Shown: positions 14,182 to 21,018 of the stretch, piece after piece
Position numbering within the stretch: the stretch's first letter is position 1
Layout of the letters: every line of letters begins with the position of its first letter
IMG/VR virus record: IMGVR_UViG_3300046323_000777
Location: 1-26,942 of that record
Length of the DNA stretch: 26,942 nt
Strand: one strand, 5' to 3'
Source of the DNA: a virus
Translations under genes and position numbers: made by a program
The notes under the pieces: model-generated
What the model saw: the letters and a program-made list of their open reading frames with translations, nothing else
The model's database searches: none
What the model was told of the DNA's origin: nothing

Positions 14182-14424
14182 TTATTGCTCCCCACCAACT
14201 TGGTTGGTCTTTACCAAATTTTGATCCTTTACAAATTCTTCAAACTTCTGTAGGTAGAATCTTTGTCGAGCCGTGTAAGGCTCACGTTGCTTATCGCGCT
14301 TTACTGCGCGGAAAAGCGTATTCCTTGATACTTCTTCATAAAATTCAAATTGCGCGATCCATGATACGCAATCAGTCACCTTGCGGTGCTCTTGGAGGGT
14401 GTCGTAAATTTCTGTTGCTGTCAT
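14182..14424 (-). CDS. First early gene, small possible regulator
   Basis: 80 residues, soluble. MTATEIYDTLQEHRKVTDCV opens a helical domain, with NTLFRAVKRDKQREPYTARQ as a possible recognition segment. As the first gene behind the repressor-controlled early promoter, it occupies the place of a Cro-like regulator or excisionase, but the sequence alone does not prove either. The start is the ATG at 14424, with the promoter -7 element about 43 bases upstream. Confidence 0.6.
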   Translation of the reverse strand: MTATEIYDTLQEHRKVTDCVSWIAQFEFYEEVSRNTLFRAVKRDKQREPYTARQRFYLQKFEEFVKDQNLVKTNQVGGEQ

Positions 14425-14433
14425 AAAAAAAGT

Positions 14434-14463
14434 TTGTTAGTTTGTTACTTTTGTGTAACTTTG
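14434..14463 (+). promoter_or_regulatory. Repressor gene promoter P(R)
   Basis: TTG (14434-14436), exactly 19 bases, TAACTTTG (14456-14463). Predicted start near 14470, with O2 immediately downstream, so the repressor would switch off its own gene at high level. The leader to the ATG at 14557 is about 85 bases and AT-rich. Confidence 0.75.
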
Positions 14464-14466
14464 TCA

Positions 14467-14498
14467 CAAATGTATATCTTTTGATAGACACCGTGCAA
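14467..14498 (-). promoter_or_regulatory. Early lytic promoter P(O2)
   Basis: Minus strand: TTG (14496-14498), 21 bases, TACATTTG (14467-14474). The spacer is two bases longer than usual. O2 (14472-14489) covers most of the spacer and the first three bases of the -7 element, the same geometry as at O1. It drives the 80-residue gene and the primase. Confidence 0.7.
14472..14489. promoter_or_regulatory. Operator O2
   Basis: GTATATCTTTTGATAGAC lies between the divergent repressor and early genes. It blocks the early promoter and overlaps the beginning of the repressor message. Confidence 0.82.
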
Positions 14499-14556
14499 GG
14501 ATTTTTGTAATTATTTTATATCATTTTCAAACTTTAACATTTTAAACATTTAAAAC

Positions 14557-14904
14557 ATGGGTAAACAAGAAGAAAAAGAAACGGTACAAACCGTTGATTA
14601 TGACCGCATTGTGCGGTTAAAAGAGGTACTAAAGAAACTTGGTATCAACCAGATTGAGTTCGCTGAAAAAATTGGGATCAGCGACAAGTATATTTCACAC
14701 ATGCTTGCTGGTTATCGCCCGATCTCAGATAAAAATATCAAAAAGATAGTTGCGACCTATCCTGAGATAAATTATATCTGGATGCTAACAGGTGGGGGGC
14801 CAATGTATATTGGCAAGGATGGAATGTCATTTGATGACCTTGTTGAACTGGTTAAAGAATTGCGCACTCGAATAGAAGTGCTGGAGGGCGGCCAAAAGGA
14901 TTAA
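14557..14904 (+). CDS. Phage repressor, XRE-family HTH without protease domain
   Basis: 115 residues. The HTH spans about residues 30-55 (INQIEFAEKIGISDKYISHM), followed by YPEINYIWMLTGGGPMY (68-84), a motif typical of Bacteroidota phage XRE repressors. Residues 92-112 (FDDLVELVKELRTRIEVLEG) form a short coiled coil for dimerisation. There is no S24 peptidase domain, so the protein should not self-cleave with RecA. It is divergent from the early genes, flanked by operators O2 (upstream) and O3 (27 bases after its stop). It should keep the lytic genes silent in the lysogen. Confidence 0.9.
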   Translation: MGKQEEKETVQTVDYDRIVRLKEVLKKLGINQIEFAEKIGISDKYISHMLAGYRPISDKNIKKIVATYPEINYIWMLTGGGPMYIGKDGMSFDDLVELVKELRTRIEVLEGGQKD

Positions 14905-14930
14905 GAAGGAAGTGATTGGTAATCAATGAA

Positions 14931-14953
14931 GTATATCAAATGATATACTTTTG
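14931..14953 (+). promoter_or_regulatory. Operator O3 with integrase promoter
   Basis: O3 is GTATATCAAATGATATAC (14931-14948), with perfect 7-base inverted arms. It overlaps the first three bases of a -7 element TACTTTTG (14946-14953), as in O1 and O2. There is no TTG at the normal distance upstream, so the promoter may be weak or need an activator. It should drive the integrase with a leader of about 200 bases. Confidence 0.65.
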
Positions 14954-14970
14954 AGAAGGCCAATGTTGTC

Positions 14971-15010
14971 CAAGTTACGGCCAAGCGGGGTTTTGCTTGG
15001 TCGTAACTTG
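14971..15010 (+). other. 16-bp hairpin in integrase leader
   Basis: CAAGTTACGGCCAAGC pairs with GCTTGGTCGTAACTTG around an 8-base loop. The only imperfect pair is G-U on the plus strand and A-C on the minus strand, favouring plus-strand RNA. No T run follows, so it is not a simple terminator. It may control translation or processing, or be a core-type recombination site. Confidence 0.7.
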
Positions 15011-15062
15011 TTGATTGGTAAGGGATTGTGGTTGGTGGGGGTGTTTCCGTCGAGATCACAAT

Positions 15063-15090
15063 TAGCCGTTTATGCTTGCATAAACGGCTA
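15063..15090. other. Perfect 12-bp inverted repeat before the integrase
   Basis: TAGCCGTTTATG and CATAAACGGCTA around CTTG, 69 bases before the integrase ATG. No T run on either strand. It may be an RNA hairpin or a candidate attP core; which one cannot be told from the sequence. Confidence 0.7.
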
Positions 15091-15158
15091 CTAATCAATC
15101 TTTTGTGTTATTAAATCTTCGTAAAATCAGCCTAATTACGGCCAAATTAAGGACAAAA

Positions 15159-16319
15159 ATGCTTAAATTTAGTATCAAAATAATCCTCCGAGATCGTATA
15201 AAAAAGGATGGTACCGCGCCTATTGCACTACAAATATTTATTGATGGGCAAAGGAAAAGGCTTGCACTAAATGCCTACTGTCCACCGGAGCATTGGGATA
15301 ATGATCGTCAATTGTGTAAGAAATCATTTAAAAATGCCAATAGAGTAAACGCTATACTAAACAAATACAGGTCTCGAAGTGAGGAAATACTCTATGAATC
15401 CTCACTTACTGGAATCCATATTAACGTAGATAAGTTTATTGAACTAATTGATACCCGGCCATCTCCGGGTAATTATGTTGATTTTGTAGAAAGGGAAATA
15501 GTCAAAGAAAAGTCCGACAAAGAGGATGGTACAATAAAAGGCTATAAAACTTTGCATAACCACTTAAAGGAATTTAAACCCAATATTCCATTTTCAGATA
15601 TAAACTTTGAGTTCGTACAAGACTTTGAACGATTTTTAAGAGGTAAAAAAATTGCTCACAACAGTAGGTTAAACTATCACAAGCATAATCGGAAATTTAT
15701 CCGGCTGGCAATTAAAAAGGGGAAGCGGATAGAAAATCCTTATAAGGATTTTAAATTTACAAAAGAAGAAACAGAGCGGACGTGGCTCAATTCAAACGAG
15801 ATTGAAATATTAATGTCTGCTTATGAGAGTAATAAATTTTCAGGCAATGTACATAAATGCCTAAAACACTTTCTATTCCAACTGATGACTGGTTTGCGGG
15901 TTAGCGACTTACTAAAATTAGAACTTGATGATGCGGTTGGGGATATATTAATTATTCGGCCAAAGAAAAACACTAAAAAGATCGTTAAGATTCCTTTGTC
16001 CGCAGCGGCTAAAAAGATTATCGCCGACCGCGATGGTGATAAAACAAAGATGTTTTCTACATTCACTGACGTGACGATGAACCGGATGTTAAAAGATATT
16101 GCGGTGGCATTAGACATAAACAAATGGCTTACCACCCACGTCGCTCGACATACATTCGCATATATGTACTTGTACGCAGGTGGTAAGCTAGAGGAATTGA
16201 AAGAACTACTGGGCCACTCGAAGATAGAAACAACGTTGGTTTACACGCACGTTGACTTTAGTAGGAAGATTGAGGGGGTAAGTAGAATGGATAACATCTT
16301 CAATTTTAAGATTGAGTAA
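15159..16319 (+). CDS. int: Tyrosine recombinase (phage integrase)
   Basis: 386 residues from ATG 15159, chosen over a GTG at 15105 because AAGGA precedes it and the protein then starts MLKFSIKIILRDRIKKDGTA, the usual arm-binding N-terminus in Bacteroidota. Counted from this ATG: catalytic Arg in TGLRVSD (about 247), Lys in RPKKNTKK (about 269), H-x-x-R in HVARHTFA (327/330), His in LLGHSKIE (353) and the nucleophile Tyr in LVYTHV (362), so the set is complete. It catalyses integration and excision at attP and attB. It is convergent with the second methylase and probably controlled by O3. Confidence 0.95.
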   Translation: MLKFSIKIILRDRIKKDGTAPIALQIFIDGQRKRLALNAYCPPEHWDNDRQLCKKSFKNANRVNAILNKYRSRSEEILYESSLTGIHINVDKFIELIDTRPSPGNYVDFVEREIVKEKSDKEDGTIKGYKTLHNHLKEFKPNIPFSDINFEFVQDFERFLRGKKIAHNSRLNYHKHNRKFIRLAIKKGKRIENPYKDFKFTKEETERTWLNSNEIEILMSAYESNKFSGNVHKCLKHFLFQLMTGLRVSDLLKLELDDAVGDILIIRPKKNTKKIVKIPLSAAAKKIIADRDGDKTKMFSTFTDVTMNRMLKDIAVALDINKWLTTHVARHTFAYMYLYAGGKLEELKELLGHSKIETTLVYTHVDFSRKIEGVSRMDNIFNFKIE

Positions 16320-16325
16320 TCGCCG

Positions 16326-16400
16326 GACTTTTGGACTATTTGCCACAACTGTTTGATTTATAAACGTTTATTAAGTCCAAAGTTAGTCCAGTTTAGTCCA
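16326..16400. repeat. Second TGGACT/AGTCCA array
   Basis: TGGACT at 16332 (with a CGGACT variant at 16324) and AGTCCA at 16374, 16385 and 16395 lie between the convergent integrase and methylase genes. Spacings of 10-11 bases match those at 10701-10910. The last copies overlap the final codons and stop of the methylase (CTGGACTAA). Confidence 0.75.
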
Positions 16401-17175
16401 GTGGATAGTTACTTGTCAAAACCTCTGTTTTCTCTTTTCGTGTTTTACTGGCGTTTGTTGGCTTTTTGATTAGCATTTGAGACCAATTATTTTTGATTTT
16501 GAATGCTTCAAGTACTTCAGATGGGTATGAAGATAGCAGAAATTTACCTTTAATGCTTGATAGTACTTCTAGTAAATGTGTGAAATCATGGATTGAATAC
16601 CCTTTGTAATGTGCCATATCAGAGTTAAAGTACGGAGGGTCTATGTAGAAGAAAGTACTTTCGGTGTCCCTTAGTTTTATAAGTTCAATAGCATCCTTAC
16701 ACTCTATCTGAGTCATATCTAGTCTCTCCTTCAATTCAGTAGTGAAGTTGATGCGCTGGTTATTTAGTTTCTTCTCAATTGAATTTGTTGAAGTACCAAA
16801 TCCCCATGATCCAACTTGTCCACAATAGCCCTGATTGGTAGCGACGAAAAAAGCCCAAGCCCTGTCTAATTCGTTAAATAAATGCGGGTTGTTGTAGATT
16901 ACAATTGCGTCTTTGTATAACCCTCTGGAGTGTGGAGTTGATTTAATCCTTTCTTGTAGTGCTTCAAAATTGCATACAACTTGCCGATAAAAGTTGATTA
17001 CTTCTCGGTTTAAATCGTTGATGATTTCTACTTTGCTTTTGGGCTTTGCAAAGAATACTGCTCCTCCACCAAAAAATGGTTCGCAGTATGTTTTATGATC
17101 TGGAATGAGGTTGCAGATCGTTGGGGCTAATGTTTGTTTGCCGCCCCAGTAAGTGATAGGAGTCTTAAATTTCAT
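16393..17175 (-). CDS. DNA adenine methyltransferase, Dam/D12 class (second copy)
   Basis: 260 residues. ITYWGGK (7-13) and the canonical AdoMet motif PFFGGGAVF (33-41), then DPPY at 179-182. It is clearly diverged from the methylase at 8585, so two enzymes with perhaps different targets are encoded. It comes last in the structural run, after the connector gene, and a 12-bp hairpin abuts its ATG, so translation may be controlled. No restriction partner is present. An orphan methylase expressed late could mark DNA before packaging, which is inference. Confidence 0.92.
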   Translation of the reverse strand: MKFKTPITYWGGKQTLAPTICNLIPDHKTYCEPFFGGGAVFFAKPKSKVEIINDLNREVINFYRQVVCNFEALQERIKSTPHSRGLYKDAIVIYNNPHLFNELDRAWAFFVATNQGYCGQVGSWGFGTSTNSIEKKLNNQRINFTTELKERLDMTQIECKDAIELIKLRDTESTFFYIDPPYFNSDMAHYKGYSIHDFTHLLEVLSSIKGKFLLSSYPSEVLEAFKIKNNWSQMLIKKPTNASKTRKEKTEVLTSNYPLD

Positions 17176-17207
17176 AAGTAGGAGATAATTTATTCTATCT
17201 CCTACTT
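17176..17207 (-). promoter_or_regulatory. Hairpin against the methylase start codon
   Basis: On the minus strand AAGTAGGAGATA pairs perfectly with TATCTCCTACTT (12 bp, 8-base loop), and the ATG at 17175 follows directly. The 5' arm contains AGGAG. No T run follows. It would hide the ribosome-loading region, so a translational switch or RNase processing site is likely. Confidence 0.7.
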
Positions 17208-17225
17208 ACAAAAACTAAACCAAAA

Positions 17226-18269
17226 TCAGAGCATTACCGCTCCATCTTCTACACAATAGACCAAACTTGTATTTTCATCTACTTTACAGCAAGTGCTGTC
17301 CCGCCAAAGCGGAAATGTATCTTTGTTCTGATACAAATATTCAATGAGATCAGCGGTGGCTGTTGCTCCTGAATTCATCGCTTGCTCTTTAATACCAAGG
17401 ATTGCGCCCTTGATCGTTTCTACAGAATAGGTACGTTGATCCACCGAATCAATGGAAGTTACGATCCTAAATCCATCCTGCTCCGGTAGCACTGGCAAGG
17501 CATCGGCGGCTTCCATCACTGCATTTTTACAAACAACCTTTCTTACGTATTTCAATAATTCAATTTCGCTTGCACTTAAATCGTTTGTTCCTACCTTTGA
17601 TTTAAGTGCATCATACTGCGCTTTACATAAAATAGCCCTAACCTTGCTCTGACTTACTTCTTGTATGATTGTTCGCATCGCAATGAATGTACGTCGACTC
17701 ATATTGATGTTGTGATACTCGTTAAACTCCTTTGTTGTGCGGAAAAAGTCGGTACTTGAAACGTTATAACTCTCATCATTTTTCCATAAATCAAAGTAGG
17801 CAACTTCATTGAATACTGCCTTTTCGCAAATGGCTAGTGCGCGATCCAGATGTATCCCTGCATCCTGAAAAGATGTATATAGGGTTGCCTTAAAACCCCA
17901 CAAAGATGCCTGTGTAGTGCCGTCTGATGCGTTATTTTCAACTGCACCCATGCTCGATAACATAGTTTTTTTCTTTGGTAATGCAGATGCTACGACAAAG
18001 TTTGCAATACTATCCTTTAATGCTTCGACTAAATCAAACTGATCAATTGTAAGAGCCACATTTGATTGTACTTTATTAGCAAGATCATCATAAAGTGGTT
18101 TACCAATTACTGTGATAATTTGAGTTTGAGTAACCTGCCGGACATAAGGTGCGATTTCCGACCACATCATATTCCGATTTACAGAAGGGTAGTGAAGTAA
18201 AAAATTTGTATCGCCAACTTTCTCTTTCCCTGCTGTAACGCCTGAATTAATGGTGAATAATAAGTCCAT
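17226..18269 (-). CDS. Head-tail connector-like protein with internal duplication (DUF6712-like)
   Basis: 347 residues, largely helical. Residues 36-120 and 194-281 are related: both have the pattern V-x-Q-x-x-I ... Y-D-x-L-x-x-K-V-x-x-N-x-L ... N-x-x-x-x-x-A-x-x-L-P. It resembles the Bacteroidota phage family I recall as DUF6712, thought to be a head-tail connector component; no search was run. It lies between terminase and the second methylase, consistent with a structural role. The C-terminus (CCKVDENTSLVYCVEDGAVM) has three cysteines. Confidence 0.7.
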   Translation of the reverse strand: MDLLFTINSGVTAGKEKVGDTNFLLHYPSVNRNMMWSEIAPYVRQVTQTQIITVIGKPLYDDLANKVQSNVALTIDQFDLVEALKDSIANFVVASALPKKKTMLSSMGAVENNASDGTTQASLWGFKATLYTSFQDAGIHLDRALAICEKAVFNEVAYFDLWKNDESYNVSSTDFFRTTKEFNEYHNINMSRRTFIAMRTIIQEVSQSKVRAILCKAQYDALKSKVGTNDLSASEIELLKYVRKVVCKNAVMEAADALPVLPEQDGFRIVTSIDSVDQRTYSVETIKGAILGIKEQAMNSGATATADLIEYLYQNKDTFPLWRDSTCCKVDENTSLVYCVEDGAVML

Positions 18270-18370
18270 ATAAGTGTGTGATTTAAAAACAGTTATAAAA
18301 GTTTATCTAAAGAGCCGTTACAACCATCAAAAGGGACTGTGCGGGCGCGGTTTAGGTTTTATTTAATTAA

Positions 18371-18392
18371 ATAACCCCAATTTTTGGGTTAT
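18371..18392 (-). terminator. Possible weak terminator or processing hairpin
   Basis: ATAACCC and GGGTTAT pair around eight bases, followed on the minus strand by TTTAATTAAAT. It lies between terminase and the next gene. The T run is poor, so read-through is probable. Confidence 0.4.
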
Positions 18393-18400
18393 CTGTGGCA

Positions 18401-19849
18401 CTATCTTAGATCGTAGAAGTGTTCTCCTACGTTGTTTGCATCACTATACTTCCAATAGTGTTTAGCATCCATATAGTTGTCCATCGTATCACTTAGATGC
18501 GGGGCCCATTGCGGAGGGAATGATGGATCAGTCTCCATTGCTTTATCTTTCTGAAAGTCTCCTTTAATCGGGACCATTTCAATGGACTTAATCAAGTCTT
18601 CTGCTGCGGTTGATTGTAGCCTTATCTTCGGTAGGTACCATTCCGATTCATTGAATACAGACTCAAAGAAGAAATGCCTTTGCTTATGCTTCTTTGCTTG
18701 GGTACCAGGTATTACTTTGTCTTCGGCTACCCATCCACGGGCAAGGAAAGCCTTCGTGATGATCTTGTATAGATCATCATCGGCATATGGATTACTATCC
18801 TTACCGCGTGGCTCGCCCCAGAGCCTTATATATTTGAACTGATGATCCGCAAAGCGATTACATATAGCCTCTACTACACCTATTACTTTGTTCTGGTTCT
18901 GTGTAGTAAAGAATGAACCTAAGCAGTATTCTGTATTAAGATGTTCCTGCCATACGCTTGCACAGTTGAAGTTCCCACCAAAGTCCCACGAAGCCTCCAG
19001 TAACTCATTACTCCTTACTTCATAGCCTTTGTTGTATCCATGCTTATCCCTATCAAATGTATGATAAAATGATCGAGGTAGTTTTCTTATGCGTATATTC
19101 TCTACCTCTGACATGTACTCGCTTAGCCCCATTGTTGCTTTTGTTCGATCAAACCAAGCCTTACCTAAAACGACCTCGTTATCCTTTGCACTTGTCCAAA
19201 GAAATAGAACATCATCCGGGTTGGCGATGTGTTCATTCTCAAACTCCAGTATGTACTGGCCATCGGTAGTGGTAGGTTGGCTGGTGAGTAGGAATATAGA
19301 GTGGTGTAGCGTACTATCAAAACGATATAGGTTATCGCGAACCATAGGCACAATTATCCTTCTAAATGATGTCGCTTTCACGAACGCCGCTTCATCCACA
19401 ATGGCCATATCATAACTGCCACCCCTTTTCCCTATTGGTTTTGCAGTAGAAATAAATACTATTGTAAAACCATTAAAAAAAGTCATGGTATTATCATAAC
19501 TTTTTGGCGGTGAATAAGGATGGCAAATTGTTTGATCCCACCAATCCAATGGCTTTTTGCCAATTACATAGTGTATGTTTTCAATAAAGCCCATCTCCTC
19601 CAATTTCGATAAAACTGGAGGAAGTGTGCTATTCATGATCTGCTCTAAAGTTGTGGAAGAAAACAAGCATTTGCCTCTTGGCAATTCTTCAACCGCTCTC
19701 CTAATAATTAATGCTAATCCACTTGATTTGCCAGCACCACGACCACCCACCCAAACTTTTGTTTTTTGTGGCGCTATAGCAAACTTTATCTGCATTGGAT
19801 TAAAATAAACCTCTTTCGGCTTATTCGCTATCTTCTTTCCTGGAGTCAT
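18401..19849 (-). CDS. terL: Terminase large subunit
   Basis: 482 residues. ATPase: Walker A GGRGAGKS (35-42), Walker B MAIVDEA (149-155, with the DE pair), coupling motif LLTSQP (188-192 region). Nuclease domain: WDFGGNFNC (first acidic Asp at 289) and later PRGKDSNPYADD, which holds further acidic residues. It cuts concatemeric DNA and pumps it into procapsids through the portal. Length is normal. It overlaps the small-subunit candidate by 29 bases. The assignment is strong. Confidence 0.95.
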   Translation of the reverse strand: MTPGKKIANKPKEVYFNPMQIKFAIAPQKTKVWVGGRGAGKSSGLALIIRRAVEELPRGKCLFSSTTLEQIMNSTLPPVLSKLEEMGFIENIHYVIGKKPLDWWDQTICHPYSPPKSYDNTMTFFNGFTIVFISTAKPIGKRGGSYDMAIVDEAAFVKATSFRRIIVPMVRDNLYRFDSTLHHSIFLLTSQPTTTDGQYILEFENEHIANPDDVLFLWTSAKDNEVVLGKAWFDRTKATMGLSEYMSEVENIRIRKLPRSFYHTFDRDKHGYNKGYEVRSNELLEASWDFGGNFNCASVWQEHLNTEYCLGSFFTTQNQNKVIGVVEAICNRFADHQFKYIRLWGEPRGKDSNPYADDDLYKIITKAFLARGWVAEDKVIPGTQAKKHKQRHFFFESVFNESEWYLPKIRLQSTAAEDLIKSIEMVPIKGDFQKDKAMETDPSFPPQWAPHLSDTMDNYMDAKHYWKYSDANNVGEHFYDLR

Positions 19850-20399
19850 AGAATACCTGTGGGTCTGATGATATAATTAACTTTGGGATAGTCAATTTAC
19901 TAGGATCAAGTTTTTGGGTTTGATCATAAAACCCGTTTAATTTTGAAATATCGTCAAGCAATTTCCTTGTCATTTCCATGTATTTCATGTCGGTACCTTC
20001 CTGCTCTATTCCATCATCATCTTTATATTTATAAATTGCGTTTTGGTAAGCCTTATCTGCCAAAATTGCCAATCGTTCAACTATTTTCTGCTTATTCAGG
20101 AATTGATTCACTTGAATAAATGAACCAAACAGTTCCTGCGCTTCATCAAACAGTTGATTCGCAAAATTCAACGAAATACCCGGCTCTGTGGCTATAATTT
20201 TACTAACCGCCACTGCTCTTGATATTTCATTGACAGAAAGGTAAAAAGTGTTTTTAACCTTCTCGAAGTGATCCCAATCGCGTTGACTTAACTCAAATTT
20301 TTGCGGTTCAACTAAGTACATCCTTAGTCGCTCCAGTCGCTCGGCTTTGTCAAAGTCCTTATCCGTGTACGTTTTCAAGATCGTGCTTCTTGACCTCAT
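19821..20399 (-). CDS. Probable terminase small subunit
   Basis: 192 residues, helical and charged, directly upstream of and overlapping the large subunit. Sequence: KAERLERLRMYLVEPQKFEL early on, then EISRAVAVSKIIATEPG, whose layout fits a helix-turn-helix followed by an oligomerisation region, as in DNA-recognising small subunits. No signature motif confirms it, so the call rests mainly on position. The start at 20399 lies 41 bases inside the previous gene. Confidence 0.6.
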   Translation of the reverse strand: MRSRSTILKTYTDKDFDKAERLERLRMYLVEPQKFELSQRDWDHFEKVKNTFYLSVNEISRAVAVSKIIATEPGISLNFANQLFDEAQELFGSFIQVNQFLNKQKIVERLAILADKAYQNAIYKYKDDDGIEQEGTDMKYMEMTRKLLDDISKLNGFYDQTQKLDPSKLTIPKLIISSDPQVFYDSRKEDSE

Positions 20400-21018
20400 T
20401 TTCTAACATTTTTTTGTAAACCTCCAATTTTTTGAGGTTTTTGTCATGTTTATCCAGTTGCTTCTTTTGATCTTCGGTTTTGGTTTCAATATGGTATAAT
20501 TCAGTTATTTTCTTAGTCGTAATCGATATATTCGCTCTTACGGAATTCAACTTTTTTACCAGTTTAACCGGATCAACAGGTATTTGGAATTCATCATCAT
20601 CATCGTGCATTTTTCCGTTCTTTTTGTATGCAGACATTCGTTGTAAATGTGCCTCAATTTGCACCTGAATTGCAACTATTTTTTCTACAACTTTTGCCCT
20701 TTGCTGATCGGTCTCACATTCGTGCAGTTCGTTACTATGCTTCGCCCTTATTACAAAAAGATTGCTCTTTTGTATGTACATTTTCTTTAGCACTTCATCG
20801 TCGGTATCTGAAGGGGTTAATTGCTCCTCCAGATCATCTTCATCATCTTCATCTGTAATGGCTTCATCTTTTTCTAAGTCGTTAATTTGCTGGATTACAG
20901 TCAAAATACGCCTTTGATTCAGTAGGCTTGTGCCTTTCCGCAAAGTAGATAATAGCGGATGATTTGGGTAATCATCCGCTATTCTTAGTAAAAATGCATC
21001 GTAGGTTTGGTTCGTCAT
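20359..21018 (-). CDS. Coiled-coil protein between portal and terminase
   Basis: 219 residues, highly charged, with a run DEDDEDDLEEQ and long heptad-like stretches (KKITELYHIETKTEDQKKQL, KNLKKLEVYKKMLENEVKKH). The ATG overlaps the portal stop codon (ATGA). A scaffold, chaperone or terminase helper is possible; I recognise no family. The mix of acidic run and basic coils is unlike its neighbours. Confidence 0.6.
   Translation of the reverse strand: MTNQTYDAFLLRIADDYPNHPLLSTLRKGTSLLNQRRILTVIQQINDLEKDEAITDEDDEDDLEEQLTPSDTDDEVLKKMYIQKSNLFVIRAKHSNELHECETDQQRAKVVEKIVAIQVQIEAHLQRMSAYKKNGKMHDDDDEFQIPVDPVKLVKKLNSVRANISITTKKITELYHIETKTEDQKKQLDKHDKNLKKLEVYKKMLENEVKKHDLENVHG

Noticed and set aside
15105-15158. 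GTG start giving an 18-residue longer integrase
   Set aside because: The ATG at 15159 has AAGGA upstream and gives the normal family N-terminus.
14905-15158. tRNA gene or tRNA 3' end as attachment site
   Set aside because: No T-loop sequence or acceptor stem can be formed.
8585-17175. Restriction-modification system
   Set aside because: Neither methylase has an endonuclease or specificity subunit beside it.
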